Positions 32,291 through 43,560 of a stretch of 64,000 nt of DNA are shown in pieces (position 1 is the first letter of the stretch; the number at the start of each line of letters is the position of its first letter). The stretch is taken from contig OY821517.1 in NCBI GenBank assembly GCA_963682025.1, positions 297,338,844 to 297,402,843 on the forward strand, written 5' to 3'. This DNA comes from Cordilura impudica. Its lineage: Eukaryota; Arthropoda; Insecta; Diptera; Scathophagidae. The position numbers and the translations under genes are program-made. The notes under the pieces were generated by a model, which had not been told where the DNA came from, searched no databases, and was given only the letters and a program-made list of their open reading frames with translations.

Positions 32291-32689
32291 AGTATGAATT
32301 AAAAGAAAGAGTTTAAAAAAATAAAGGACCCATATATCACGCTAAAAGTTAAAAAAAAAATCTGAAGTTTAACCTTGACCCAGAATTCCTTAAAAAATAT
32401 TTTAATGAAATTAAAACGGAGTCAAGCCCAACTAAATGTCTATCCATTAAAAAAACACAACTAAAATATTTTGATCGGTTCAAAAGTTAAAAATTTTAGA
32501 CAATGAAAAACGACTTTCACCCACTGTGCATTTGTATGTCTGTGGGTTATAGGTGACTACACCACTGGACCGATCGTCTTGACATTTTTACAATAGGTAA
32601 CTGCCTATTCGGAAGCAAAAATGGGCTATCTTTCCCTGGGGATTTTTCAAGTGGGCATCATTTAACATCTAACTTTAACATATAATATC
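32291..32689. other. No gene; non-coding flank between two arrays
   Basis: Contains GTGACTACACCACTGGACCG and TTGATCGGTTCAAAAGTTA-type sequence, probably part of the repeat that carries the arrays. Confidence 0.35.
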
Positions 32690-33480
32690 TGGTATAATAC
32701 GACAGCAAGAGTTCTGAAACTGCGCATATGTTCATACTAATCCAATTTGAAAAGTTGCGGAAAAATGGGCAGGATCGGACCAATAGGCGTGGCACCCACC
32801 ATACAAGGTAAATATTTAATGTCATATATCTGGAATACTGTAGCAGATAGGGTCTTGAGACTTAGTGTGAGTTCATGAGTTATTAATATGTGTAGTCCGT
32901 TAAGAAATGGACGGGATTGGAGAAGTGGGCGTGGCATCCCCCATGCAAAGTAAGTATTTAATAAGTATTGATTATAACTGGAGTACTATAATAGATAAGG
33001 TCTTAGGGCTTTGTGTGAGTTCATAAGTTATCGACGTTACTATTTGAAAAAAATGGGCTGGATAAGATCAGTGGGCGTGGTACCCTCATACAAAGTAAAT
33101 ATATAATGTCGTATATCTGGATTACTGTAATAGTGAAAGCCTTGCAACTTTGTCTGAGTTCATGAGTTATTAATTTCAGTTGTCCGGTAAAAAATAGGCG
33201 GGAGCGGACCAGAGGGCGTGTCGTCTCCCATACAAAATAAGTATTTAATAATTATTGACTATAATTGGAGTACTTTAATAGTGAAAGCCTTGGGATTGCG
33301 TGTGAGTTCAACATTAGTACTAGAAACAGATGGGAAGGATCAGATCAGCGGGCGTGGTACCCCCCTACAAAGTGAATACTAAATATCATGTATTTGGAGT
33401 ATTGTAATAGTGAATTCCATGGAACTTTGTCTGAGTTCATGAGTTACTAATGTGAGTAGACGTGTAATATATGGGCGGAA
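32690..33480 (+). repeat. Tandem array S2, about 155-bp units
   Basis: Five units with GTGGGCGTGGYRCCC, CATACAAAGTAAATATTTAA, CTGGAGTACTRTAATAG and GTGTGAGTTCATGAGTTAT. The same array occurs reversed at 37845-38680. Confidence 0.82.
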
Positions 33481-33720
33481 TCACCAAAATCAAAAATCAC
33501 AAAAAAACAAAAATCCAAAATCGCCAAAACCTAAAATCGCAAATAACAAAAATCGCCAAAAACAAACATATCCAGAACCGAAAAACGCAAATAACAAAAT
33601 CGCTAAAAACAAAAGTCGCCAAAATCAAAAATTGCCTAAAACCGAAAAACGCGAAAAAAAAAAACAATAATCGCCAAAACGTAAAAATCTGCAAAACTAA
33701 AAATCGCCAAAAATAAATAA
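33481..33720 (+). repeat. Simple-sequence stretch (AAAATCGCCAAAA-like)
   Basis: Short degenerate repeats of CAAAAATCGCC. The reverse of the same stretch lies at 37705-37840, again beside an S2 array. The Lys/Asn-rich open frames here are artefacts of composition. Confidence 0.75.
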
Positions 33721-33997
33721 AATGTTTTTCTAAAAAATTAATTCCCAATTTATTTATTTCGGTTACGATGGGTGCAGCAAAACGCATCGGTTTACTGCTA
33801 GTAATAATATAAGAGCTGAAGAAAACCAATTCTCGAAAACTCTTACCTAGCTGGAATTTTTAAAAATATACTTTTATTTCAACCCAACATTACTACCGTC
33901 AATTAATATCTGCCAGTAGAATTCTATCGAATTTCGAGCTCCGTCATTATGCTTGTTTTTAGCAGTTATTCAACGCATATAACCTAGTCATTTTTAT

Positions 33998-34383
33998 TTC
34001 CTATACCTCTATGTGGTCAAGGTATAATGACTCTGTGCTGCTGTTTGTAACTACCAAAAATATTTGACCTAGACCCATGTTTCAATATACCGACTGGCTC
34101 AAAATCATTTTCCAAAATCTCTCCGTCCGTCCATACATGTTTTCTGAAAAAAATAACTGATCTTACCAAATATGGGCCGGACCGGTCCAATTTTCCCCCT
34201 AGTCCCCATATAAATATAGCATCCGATAAGAACTTTTTCATATACGAAAGGAAAAAAGTTATTAACAATGCCACTCCAATTTGGTTTATGCTTATTTTCT
34301 ATATCTAATTAGTTGAGCCTAAGAGATAGGGTCTCTAAACACATGGTAGAGGGTATCTAGACCGACTTTAATTTTCTTACTTG
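33998..34383 (+). repeat. Diverged, internally deleted Helentron-like copy
   Basis: 5' end CTATACCTCTATGTGGTCAAG, a short GTCC block, CATCCGATAAGAAC and the 3' end TTTAATTTTCTTACTTG. The terminal palindrome is degraded (TCTAGACCGAC only). Confidence 0.7.
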
Positions 34384-34449
34384 TGTACAATTGGAGTAAA
34401 CTGTATTTCGGGTGCTGATGAGATATATGTATATATGCATATATATAAA

Positions 34450-35124
34450 TTAGGGCGGGTCGATTTGTAGAGAGGCAAAAAATTGCTCAAGTGATAAGGA
34501 AAATCATATTCTAGGGATCAAAATAAGAAACTTTGCCCAGGGAACCGTGCCTCTAAAACGAATTCTGATGTCCCGACTTTTGACCTGTCTGTCTGTCTGT
34601 CTGCCACGGGGCAACCCCATTTCCCCTCATGCAATTGATCTGAAATTTGGTCACGCAGAGTCGCGCATAGTCACGCATAGTCACGGAGTGATCTGAAAGT
34701 TATTTACCCTCATCCGATCGATCTTTTTGAATAACATTACATAGTCAATGATTATTATTTATTAGCAGAGTAGAAGATACCTATACGTATAATTTTAATA
34801 TTAAATCAAACATAGTCAGCCCAATTCTAAAAAAATGGTGATTTTTTTAAATGTTTGTATAGGGAACCCCTAAGGGGGTTCCAGGGGGTGGGCCATTGGC
34901 ATGGGTGAGTCGGCCGTCCAAAGTTAGTGGGGGTCGATCATACATTTGGACTCGATTGGAGCACTCTAAATGGGTCAAAGTGAGACAGACAGACAGACAG
35001 ATCAAAAGTCGGGACATCAGAACTCGTTTCAGAGGTATGGTTCCTCGGGCAAAGTTTCTTATTTTGATCCCTAGAATACGATTTTCTTTGTCAATTGGGC
35101 GATATTTAAATCGACCCGCCCTAA
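34450..35124. mobile_element. Fold-back element with long inverted repeats
   Basis: Left arm from TTAGGGCGGGTCGATTT (34450) to about 34610; right arm from about 34983 to AAATCGACCCGCCCTAA (35124). Arms of about 150 bp match with gaps, and both carry a (GACA)n/(TGTC)n run at the inner end. The centre holds part of the S4 repeat and GGGAACCCCTAAGGGGGTTCC. No coding capacity, so non-autonomous. Confidence 0.8.
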
Positions 35125-36930
35125 TATATATTTTAAAACAATCAAGCTGTAACCAGGGAAAAACTTAATATCTAGAATTTCAATAATTTATTTGATTGTG
35201 TAGTTCTCCATGAATTGGATTACGAAATGTTATTTCATTTAGCATAATCTCTGGAGTTAGCTTCCAATGCTTTTTTTGTACTTCTAAACCAAAAGAATCG
35301 GCTTGGCGGAAAGACGATGTACACTTCAACGATAAAATCAATGATAAACAAATGCTTATTTTGAGGACTTTGATAAATCGTACAAGTTTTATATTGTAGG
35401 GACAAAAATACTGGAGAAACAAAGTGTATTGAGTTAGAACGATAGTATGTTGAGAAATTAACTGTCTATCATTCGCATTATACACGGATTTTTACATCCG
35501 CCCTCGTATTATTCTACACAATTGCCTTAGCAATAAGCTCCTTATCTTCTTTACAATAGGTTCTTATTAAAAGGAAAAAAAAACGAAAACTTTAAAAAAA
35601 TTCATGCAAAAATTTCTATGTATGTGCAATTTTTTTCTTAATAATTATTCTGTACCTTGTTATAGGATTTTTTTATTGTATTATATGAGTGGAGGACGTA
35701 CTGGATCATTAAGGCTTATGACTTGAAGCGCAAATGTCTTATAAGGAAAATACCAATTAGTTTGCTATCCTGAAAAACTGTTAAAAAAAAAAACAGGAAT
35801 AATTGCAGGGCGACACTTTACGTATTATATTTACATATTTGTTGTCATGTATATTTAATCTTTTTTACAAATAACACCAGCCAACAGAAATAAATAACTC
35901 TTTACACTTTAAGTAAGACAAAAAAATTTTTTTTTTGGATTCATGGATTCAGTTGATATTAGTGACACAAATTTGAAGAATGTAATTTACAGAACATTTA
36001 GTTTAGAAGGGAGTTTAGATGGGATTCTTAGCAAGAAGTTTTCATTCGCACTACTTTCAATATAGAAATTACGGACATACCCGATTACATTCAAAGAGAT
36101 GTGATAGGAATGGAATGTGATTTACACCCCAAAACTTATTTTGAATCCACGGCAATGGAAAGCTTTTGGTTAAAATATCAAAAAACTTATCTGTTGGTTG
36201 CATTAAAAGTATTAATACAGTTCTCATCAACTTATGTGAATCAAGCTTTTCAGCCTCTTTAAGTATCAGATAAAAGAATAGATCGCGTTTAAATGTTGAA
36301 ACTGATATCATATGTGCATTGTCAGAAATATCGCCAAACATTAACGAACTTGTTAAGCAAAAAGAGTGTCGTAATTTCTAAAATTATTTATTTTTACTAG
36401 CAGATTCCAGACCTCGAAATTCGAGCGCAAATTCTAGGAAATTTTATTTTTTCATTAAATAAAAACCCAAAAAGTATGCTAATCAATGATAGCCAATTCA
36501 CAAATCAACACAAAAAACAAACTCATTTTTTTTTACAAACACATTAACAAATTTAATAAACACACACGTAGTATTGTGTAATTTTACGTATGTGTTAGAA
36601 GCAATTTTAAATGCAATTAACTCAAAATAAATGAAAAAATTTAAAAATCTGTAAATCTGGAGATCAATTAAAAAGAAATGCTTTTGAAATAATATACGTT
36701 TGGTCAAAATCGGGATAAACGGTAGAACAAAACATCAGTCACAAGAAATCGCCTAGCCTATTAATATTATAGATTATAAATGTTTTTTTTCGATTTTGTA
36801 TTTTGATAAATTGAAAATTATATTTGGTTGTTATAAATTAACTTTACTCAATTTTGAAAAAGTAAGCAGGCGAGAAAATTTATTTTTCTAAGTGAAATTG
36901 TTATAAACTTATTTCTATTTATTTATTACT
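35125..36930. other. No recognised gene; two weak open frames
   Basis: Minus-strand frames at 35180-35485 (101 codons, one hydrophobic segment) and 36069-36341 (90 codons, ISVSTFKRDLFFYLILKEAE) have no domain I recognise and no supporting splice or start context. The rest is AT-rich without signal. Confidence 0.4.
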
Positions 36931-37345
36931 AGAAGTAACCCGGTGTGCTTCGCTACACCCTCCCACTGCCCCCACACGAATCGTTATGAGATTCCCAAGG
37001 CTTGCACTAATACAGTTATTCAGATATATCACATTTAATATTAAGTTTGTGTAAGGGTGCCACGCGCATTTGTCCAATCCCGCCCTTTTTTTTTCTGACT
37101 ACTCACGTTAATAATAGATGACCTGAGACAAATTTGCAAAGCTTTCACTATCATATTAATATATATGATATTAAAAATTTACTTTGTATGGGAGGTGTCA
37201 AGCCCACTAAAAATATTTTAAGAAATACAGCCTGTAGCACCTCCCATATCCATGGAAATTTCAGGAAGATCACATAGTTACGGAGATTACCTCCTAAAAA
37301 CAAACAAACACATATTACCTCTATATTATGTTAGTATAGATTATT
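36931..37345 (+). repeat. Short dispersed element (CTAGAAGTAACCCGG start)
   Basis: Starts CTAGAAGTAACCCGGTGTGC, contains one S2-like unit (ATGGGAGGTGTCAAGCCCAC), then AGTTACGGAGATTACCTCCT, CAAACAAACA and an ATTAGTATAGATT-type end. Same architecture as R1: CTAG-CCGG start, GGGCGTGG-type unit, CAAA run, TATAGA end. The inner part returns at 41515-41713. Confidence 0.65.
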
Positions 37346-37519
37346 AGTATAATTTTTTTTATTTCAATGCTTGCTGATGCTGATATACAATGTTTTTTGT
37401 TTTTTCATTCGGTACAACAATTTCAGGAAGATCACATGAGTAGTTACGGAGATTGCCTCCTACAAACAAACAAACACACATTAGCTCTTTATTATGCTAG
37501 TATAGATTATTAGTATAGA
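37346..37519 (-). pseudogene. Duplicated end of a Helitron helicase tail
   Basis: On the minus strand VVPNEKTKNIV is readable near 37370-37420. This is the same tail as in 37520-37640, so this roughly 160-bp segment is a tandem duplicate. It also carries a CAAA run and a TATAGATT end. Confidence 0.55.
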
Positions 37520-37640
37520 TTTTTTATTTCGATATTTGCTGACATACAATGTTTTTTTGTTTTTTCATTCGGTACAACAATTATCAGATTTTTCGGCGTT
37601 CCTTCCCTGGAGCAAGATACACGTAGCTGCCCATGAGAAG
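37520..37640 (-). pseudogene. C-terminal tail of a Helitron/PIF1-type helicase
   Basis: Minus-strand reading gives SSSHGQLRVSCSREGTPKNL, then IIVVPNEKTKNIV and a stop near 37520. HGQL-V-CSR followed by KNL and P(D/N)-KTKN(I/V)V is the conserved end of Helitron helicases (motif VI region). About 38 residues remain. The upstream part is replaced by simple sequence and the S2 array. Together with 13893-14570 it is the second helicase tail next to a GGGCGTGG-type array. Confidence 0.7.
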
Positions 37641-37704
37641 AAGATGGATTTTCAAAATTAGATCTGGCAACACTTAACTATTGGCCTTGAACTTAGAATA
37701 TCAT

Positions 37705-37840
37705 TTGGCAATTTTCCTTTTTCGCGATTTTTGATTTTGCCCTTTTTTGATTTTGAAGATTTTTTTGGGTGATTTTTATTTTTCGCAATTTTCGGTTTTG
37801 GCGAATTTTTGATTTTGGTGATATTTTTCCACGACAAATC
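37705..37840 (-). repeat. Simple-sequence stretch, inverse of 33481-33720
   Basis: GATTTTGGCGA and TTTTGATTTT repeats. It lies between the helicase tail and the S2 array. Confidence 0.7.
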
Positions 37841-37844
37841 ACAT

Positions 37845-38680
37845 TGATAACTAATGTACTTGTCAAAAGACTATTGCTTTCGCAGTACTTCTTGTTATTT
37901 ATATAGGAGGTGCCACGCCCACAAATCCCATCCCGCCCAATTTTTATTGGACTACTCACACTAATATCTGATGGACTCGTGCAAAATGTCGAGTCTTTCG
38001 CTTTTATAGAACACCAGTTATATGATGTTAGATATCTAATTTGCATGGACGGTGCTACGCCCACTGCTACGATAATTTTTTTGTTCGACTGATCATACAA
38101 AGAACCTATGGGCTCATACAAAGCCACAAAGCCCTCTCTTTGACAGTACTCCAGATATATGACATTAAATAGTTACTTTGCATGGGGAGTACCATGCCAA
38201 TTTTTTGTCCGAATACTCATACTAAGATCTGATGGTATCGTTCAAAGTGTCAAAGCTTCCCTTGTTTAGTATACCAGTTATATGATACTTTGTACGGGCG
38301 GTGCCACGCACACTGCTCTGATCACGCCCATTTTTTGCTAACTAATCACATGAATAACTTACTAACAAGACTCTAAATGTTGCATTACTCCCGATATATG
38401 GCATTTTATATTTACTTTGTATCGCAGGTGCCACGGCTATTTGTCCGATACTGCCCATTTTTTGTCCGACTACTCACATTAATAATAGGTGACACCAGAC
38501 AAATTTGAAAAGCTCTCTCTATCACAGCACTTGAGATATATAATATTGAATTACTACTTGTATGGGAGGTACCACGCCCACTTGTCCGATCCCGCCCATT
38601 TCTGGCGTAGCCACTAATATTAACAATAGGTGACCTCACGCAAATTTGCAAAGCTCTCCCCGTCATAATACTCAATATAT
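37845..38680 (-). repeat. Tandem array S2, reverse orientation
   Basis: Five units with GGAGGTGCCACGCCCAC, CGATCCCGCCCATTTTT and CTCACATTAATA, the complement of the 32690-33480 array. It is interrupted at 38689 by the hAT element and resumes at 41515. Confidence 0.82.
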
Positions 38681-38688
38681 GTATATGA

Positions 38689-41506
38689 CAGGTGTGGGCA
38701 CGTATATGGCTTGTTGGCCCAAATTTGGAATTTCACCTACTAACGTTGGGCCGCACTAGTTTATTTCTCTACAAATATTCATTTTCAAACAAAAAAGCAA
38801 AAAAAAAAAAAATTTTTAAACAAATATAAAATTTATTAATTCATTTCATACACATATTACAAATAAATTTTATACTGAAATATTATTAGTATTTATAAAA
38901 ATAATGTTATATTTTAAAATTTTTTGAGATAAAAGAATTTCATTTTAAATAAAATAAAAAAAGGAATTATATAAAAATGAAATAAAAATTTAGTTGACAA
39001 AAAATAAAAAAGAAATTAGGAAATAGTTTTGATTATTTCTTTAAAATCAGGTGTGTAGTTTGTCAAAGTTGTCCGAATGAGTTCCGTAAGATGTTGATTT
39101 GTTAAACGTAACGATTTTTGTTTTTAACATTTTTCATGGTGGAGTATAGAGATTCACAACAATACGTTGTGCCAAACATTGAAAATAAACGAGCAGCACC
39201 TTTTTTCAATTGTAGATATTATGTTTCGTTAACAAGTTTCGAAAATCCAACTAGAGAAGTTGATTTGTGATGCATTTTCAACACAATATCATCCTTCATT
39301 TCTAACAACTCCAATTTTCCAACATCTGGTTTTTGCAAGAATTATATCGGATAATAAAAATTCATCATTTAGGACATCACACAAAAATGGGTTAACCAAA
39401 ACTGAGATTGTTGCTTGAAGTTGTTTGAGATCCTCAAATCTACATTTAAAATTTTCATGAAATTGTTTTAAATTATTTATGTATTCTTCCAGCATATCGT
39501 CTTGTATATTATTTACGTTCAATTTTAAAAGAGGAAAAAATTTAAATTTTTTACATTCGATGTCTTTTACAAACAAAAGAGGTTTCGCTTCGAAGCCTAA
39601 CACTGATCGTGACAAATCAAGCACTCTTTTGTCTTTGCCTTGTAAACTCAGATTAAGCGATTTAAGATGGTTCATTGTGTCAGTAAAAAATATTAAATCG
39701 GAAATCCATATTTCATTCTCCAGATCTGGATATATTTTTCCTTTTTCTTTTATAAACAACTTTATTGTGGGTAACAGCTCATCATATCGATCCAAAACAT
39801 TAGAAACGGATAGCCATCGCACTATGGACCAAATGGTGACATCGCTTGATAACTCATTGTTTTCCTCAACTTCTTGTAACTCTATAATAAAATTTTTAAA
39901 CTGACGATGAGTTTAAGCGTTTGTTTTGATAAAATTTACAATTTTTACCACAACTTTCCAAACATTTTCATATTTAAAAAATTTTGAAACGAGATGCTCC
40001 CGATGAATAATGCAGTGAATTGGTAGATAATGTGGGATATTTGGATCTTTATTTAAAAGACCAATCAAACCTTGATTTTTACCCACCATTGCAGGTGCTC
40101 CATCTGTGGCAACACTAATAAGTTTATCTCGTGGCAATTCAAATTTGTTAATTACTTCGAAAAGCGCATTTTTTACATCAATGCCTCGCGTTGTTTCAGA
40201 AAGGGCTACAAGGTCTAACATCTCTTTAGTGATATTAAATTCAACTGATACAGACCTAATGAAGATCGCCAATTGAGGAACGTCGCTAATATCTGTGGAT
40301 TCATCAAGAGCTAAACTAAATGCTGCAAAATTTTTTAGATCGTTTTTTAAACTTGTTTCATAAGAGTGCTGATATCTCCAATCCGACGCTCGGTTGTGCG
40401 CCGTGATAAAGAAAGCTAATCTATCGCTTTATGCAGCTTTTTGTTATCAGGATCGAGAATGCTCATGCTTCCCCATCAGGACGTTTATCACGGGCAATAT
40501 CCCAAGCTATTATGTAAATTGCTTCAAGTGATCTGCCATTTCCATGGCTAAAAGCCCAAATAATGTTCTATTCTTTTTCAATATTTGACTGCAATGCCTT
40601 CAGTTTAGTCTCTCTAAGATTAGAATTAAGGGGATAATCTTTGGAAAATTTTCATGGTGTATCCTTAAATTGTAAAGTTTGTTATGTGGTACAGTAATTT
40701 TGCAAATGAGGCACATAGGTATGCCCTTATTTTCAACAAATCCGAATTTGTGTGTCTATTCTGACTGGAATTTTCTGTTTTCATCACCTATCTTATTTTT
40801 TATTGCTCGTTGATGCCATTTTAATTCCTTAAAAGTAAAAAGCGGGACCGATATATGTTGGGTATTACCAGTTAATAAAATGAACACGAGATATAATTAA
40901 AAAATCGTCCAATTTGCCAATTTTAGTTTTTAAATTTTTTAAACAAAATTTTAAAGTTCAATTCAAATATTTTTCAAAACATGCTTTTATAAAAAAATTT
41001 TTTACTGAAAAAAGCAAAAATAAAAAATGGAAAATATAGCGTTTTTTTTTTTCAAATTATGCGACTTTTGTCGGTTTAGTGCTTTTTGATATTTTAAAGT
41101 TGACAACCCTGAAAATAATGAACTAAAAAATACGAGAGAGAAAAATTATTATGCTCTGTCGTTTGCATTTCAAATCATGAGTGTGTTTTGCAAACATACA
41201 ATTTTTAAAATGCATTTTTTTTACATGCTACATTGTTTCTAATAGAAAAAATGAAACATGCTAACAGACGTTACATTCAAATAATTTGTATTATTTTTGT
41301 GGCCCTATTGAAAATTAATGCTCGTATTAGTGCTATTTTTGAACAATACTTTAAAATTTTGGTATTAATGTTTAGATTTTTTTTTTTTTTTGAATTATAT
41401 CTTAAATTATATTCTTAAATTTTGAAATTTTTTATAAATTTATATGGGGCCGCATAAAATTCGTTAGTGGGCCGCATGCCCGTGGGGCCGCATTTGTCCA
41501 TGCCTG
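38689..41506 (-). mobile_element. hAT element with perfect 8-bp target duplication
   Basis: The 8-bp sequence GTATATGA lies on both sides (38681-38688, 41507-41514). Imperfect inverted ends CAGGTGTGGGCA and, on the other strand, CAGGCATGGACA. Length 2818 bp. It sits inside the S2 array. 8-bp duplications and CAG ends are diagnostic for hAT. Confidence 0.88.
39289..40820 (-). pseudogene. hAT transposase relic (ZBED/SCAND3-like subgroup)
   Basis: From the N terminus: a degraded start near 40820 (MASTSNKK), a BED-finger remnant (MCLICKITVPHNKLYNLRIH, near 40660-40720), a lost middle, then SLALDESTDISDVPQLAIF (40255-40310) with the expected first catalytic Asp. ISVATDGAPAMVGKNQGLIG carries the second, and HYLPIHCIIHREHL follows (39913-40272). 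A frame change leads to MRWLSVSNVL and WISDLIFFTDTMNHL, SLQGKDKR (39289-39822). The wording matches the hAT branch that gave rise to vertebrate ZBED/SCAND3-type genes. Many stops upstream make it inactive. The C-terminal dimerisation block is degraded or missing. Confidence 0.82.
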
Positions 41507-41514
41507 GTATATGA

Positions 41515-41713
41515 TATTAAAAATTTACTTTGTGTGGGTGGTGCCACGCCGATTAAAAATATTTAAAAAATTATAGCCTATACCACTTTCCATATCCGCA
41601 GTAAGACTCTGTGAAAATTTCATGATATCAAATGGGTAGTTACGGAGATTACCTCCTACAAACAAACAACAAACAAACAAACACACATTAACTCTTTATA
41701 ATATTAGTATAGA
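41515..41713 (+). repeat. Rest of the S2-bearing element after the hAT insertion
   Basis: Continues GGTGGTGCCACGCCG, AGTTACGGAGATTACCTCCT, CAAACAAACA and ends ATATTAGTATAGATT, as at 37190-37345. Confidence 0.7.
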
Positions 41714-41997
41714 TTTCTCTTTTGAAATTAATTAATAACTTAAAGAAATCTAGATGTGAACTCTTTTAATTTTTAACATTATCTCATACATACTTATGTA
41801 CATAAACAAATTTATTAAAGTACCGTTTTTAATTTTATATATTACTTATATAAACATAGTATGTCTGAATTTTATTCTTTTTTAAACCTATTTATGTAAA
41901 AAAAATAAGTACACTATTACTTTTTTTAATATGGCTGTACCCATTTTCTACTCGACATATAGAAGTGAAAAAAGGTATTCAATTAGGGGGGGCGTGG

Positions 41998-43560
41998 CCA
42001 AGAATCATATATAATAGAGGAGATGCAAATCATGATTTTGTGACAAGAAAACTGGCAACGCAAGAGTGGATGAGATGGGAACTAACATCGGACATAGAAT
42101 TGCGATATAGCAAAATTAATCTGGAAGCATATTGTGTGACATACATTGTTTGTGTCACAAGGTTAAGATAAAAATTCTAAGATAATTTAAATTTATATTT
42201 GAAACATAGGAATTTATGCATTTGCATAACTCTTTCTTGTTATGAGTGAGTTATGGTTTGTGAAATTTTTCATTTATATTTAAAATTTGATGTTTTTGAT
42301 TAATTTGATTTATAATAATCATAATTGATTTTATATTAAAAAAAAGAAGCAATAATAACAAAATCTCTTTTTGAATTTGTTTAAGGAGTTAAAAAATGAA
42401 AAAAAAACTAAAAATTTTATTAATAAATAGTTGATATATAATTGTTAAAAAATTAAGTTAATATAAAAATTGATGTTATTGTCTTTATAATAAACATAAA
42501 TAAATTTGTTTTTAATTTAAAATTGTATTGTCTTTCATTTAATAATTTATTAATAATTAGTTGACATAAAAAATTATGTCATTGTCATTGGAAAATACTT
42601 AACACCAATAAATAATAAGCACAAAAAAATTTAAAATTATAATAATAAAAACTTAAGTTAACCTACAAATTAACCTACAAATTTATGTTATTGTAGTGAA
42701 AAGAAACACTTATTTTAATTTGTTAATTTTTTTAATTTTTTATTTTCCTTAATTTGTTGCCTCTTATTAACAATCAAGGTATTTACTAATTGTTTTAGAG
42801 TTTTTATACAAATCCCGATCGGAAGACATCAGTTTCAAAAGTTGGTGCACTTGACATGAAACCCCCCATATATATATATATTTTTTATGAATTGTTTTTA
42901 TGAATTATTTATTTTAATTTTTTTTTTTTAATAACGCTTTTTGGAAAAAATATAAATTTATGTTTCTTTATTTGAAATTGTTATTCTAATTGAGATTCTT
43001 ATTTGAAGCGTGTTAGACAAATTTAATGTTACAAAATAGAAATGTAACATGAGAATTGCAAAAAAAAACTTAAATCGATAAAATGCTTAATAATTGAAAC
43101 TTTTGAATTTTTTCTCATATAGAATTTCATTTTTTAATTATTGCAATGAATATAAAATTCTTTTCCAGAGTTATAAATGAAGTCGTAGAAAAGATTATAA
43201 AAACTGTGTGTGTGTGTTTATTGATTTCTTGGTTTGTTGTGTGTATACCCAGTTAGCATTTTCAAGCGTGCTTAAAAAATCTCATTTGTAAAGCGAGTAA
43301 TAAATGCGTGTTATAATTTCATAATATGCTCACTGGGTTTGTTTCGTTATTGCTGTGTTACAATATATCTATTATGTATTATATTGTATATCTCAAACGA
43401 CATATTCAATTATCTTAAAATTTTTATCTTAACCTTGTGACACAAACAATGTATGTCACACAATTTGCTTCCAGATTCATATTTCTATGTCCCAATTCTC
43501 TGTCCAATGTTGGTTCCCATCTCTTCCCTCTTGTTCATGTCACATTATATATGATTCTTG
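41998..43560. repeat. Large inverted repeat with AT-rich centre
   Basis: Left arm 41998-42182 and right arm about 43421-43560 are reverse complements with gaps: GTGTGACATACATTGTTTGT, CACAAGGTTAAGATAAAAAT and CAAGAATCATATATAA occur in both. The right arm also forms the start of a LINE-like open frame (43437), so the left arm may be an inverted LINE fragment. The 1.2 kb centre is AT-rich and non-coding. Confidence 0.7.
42807..42880 (-). repeat. Inverse partner of the sequence at 44895-44965
   Basis: CCCGATCGGAAGA, CAAAAGTTGGTGCACTTGAC and the following AT repeat reappear as reverse complement at 44895-44965, about 2 kb away. Both end next to (AT)n. Confidence 0.7.

Noticed and set aside
33452..33829. 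Lys/Asn-rich plus-strand and Phe-rich minus-strand open frames
   Set aside because: Produced by the CAAAAATCGCC simple sequence; no domain.
36069..36341. 90-codon minus-strand frame as a possible receptor or host exon
   Set aside because: No recognisable family, no splice partners, no conserved motif.
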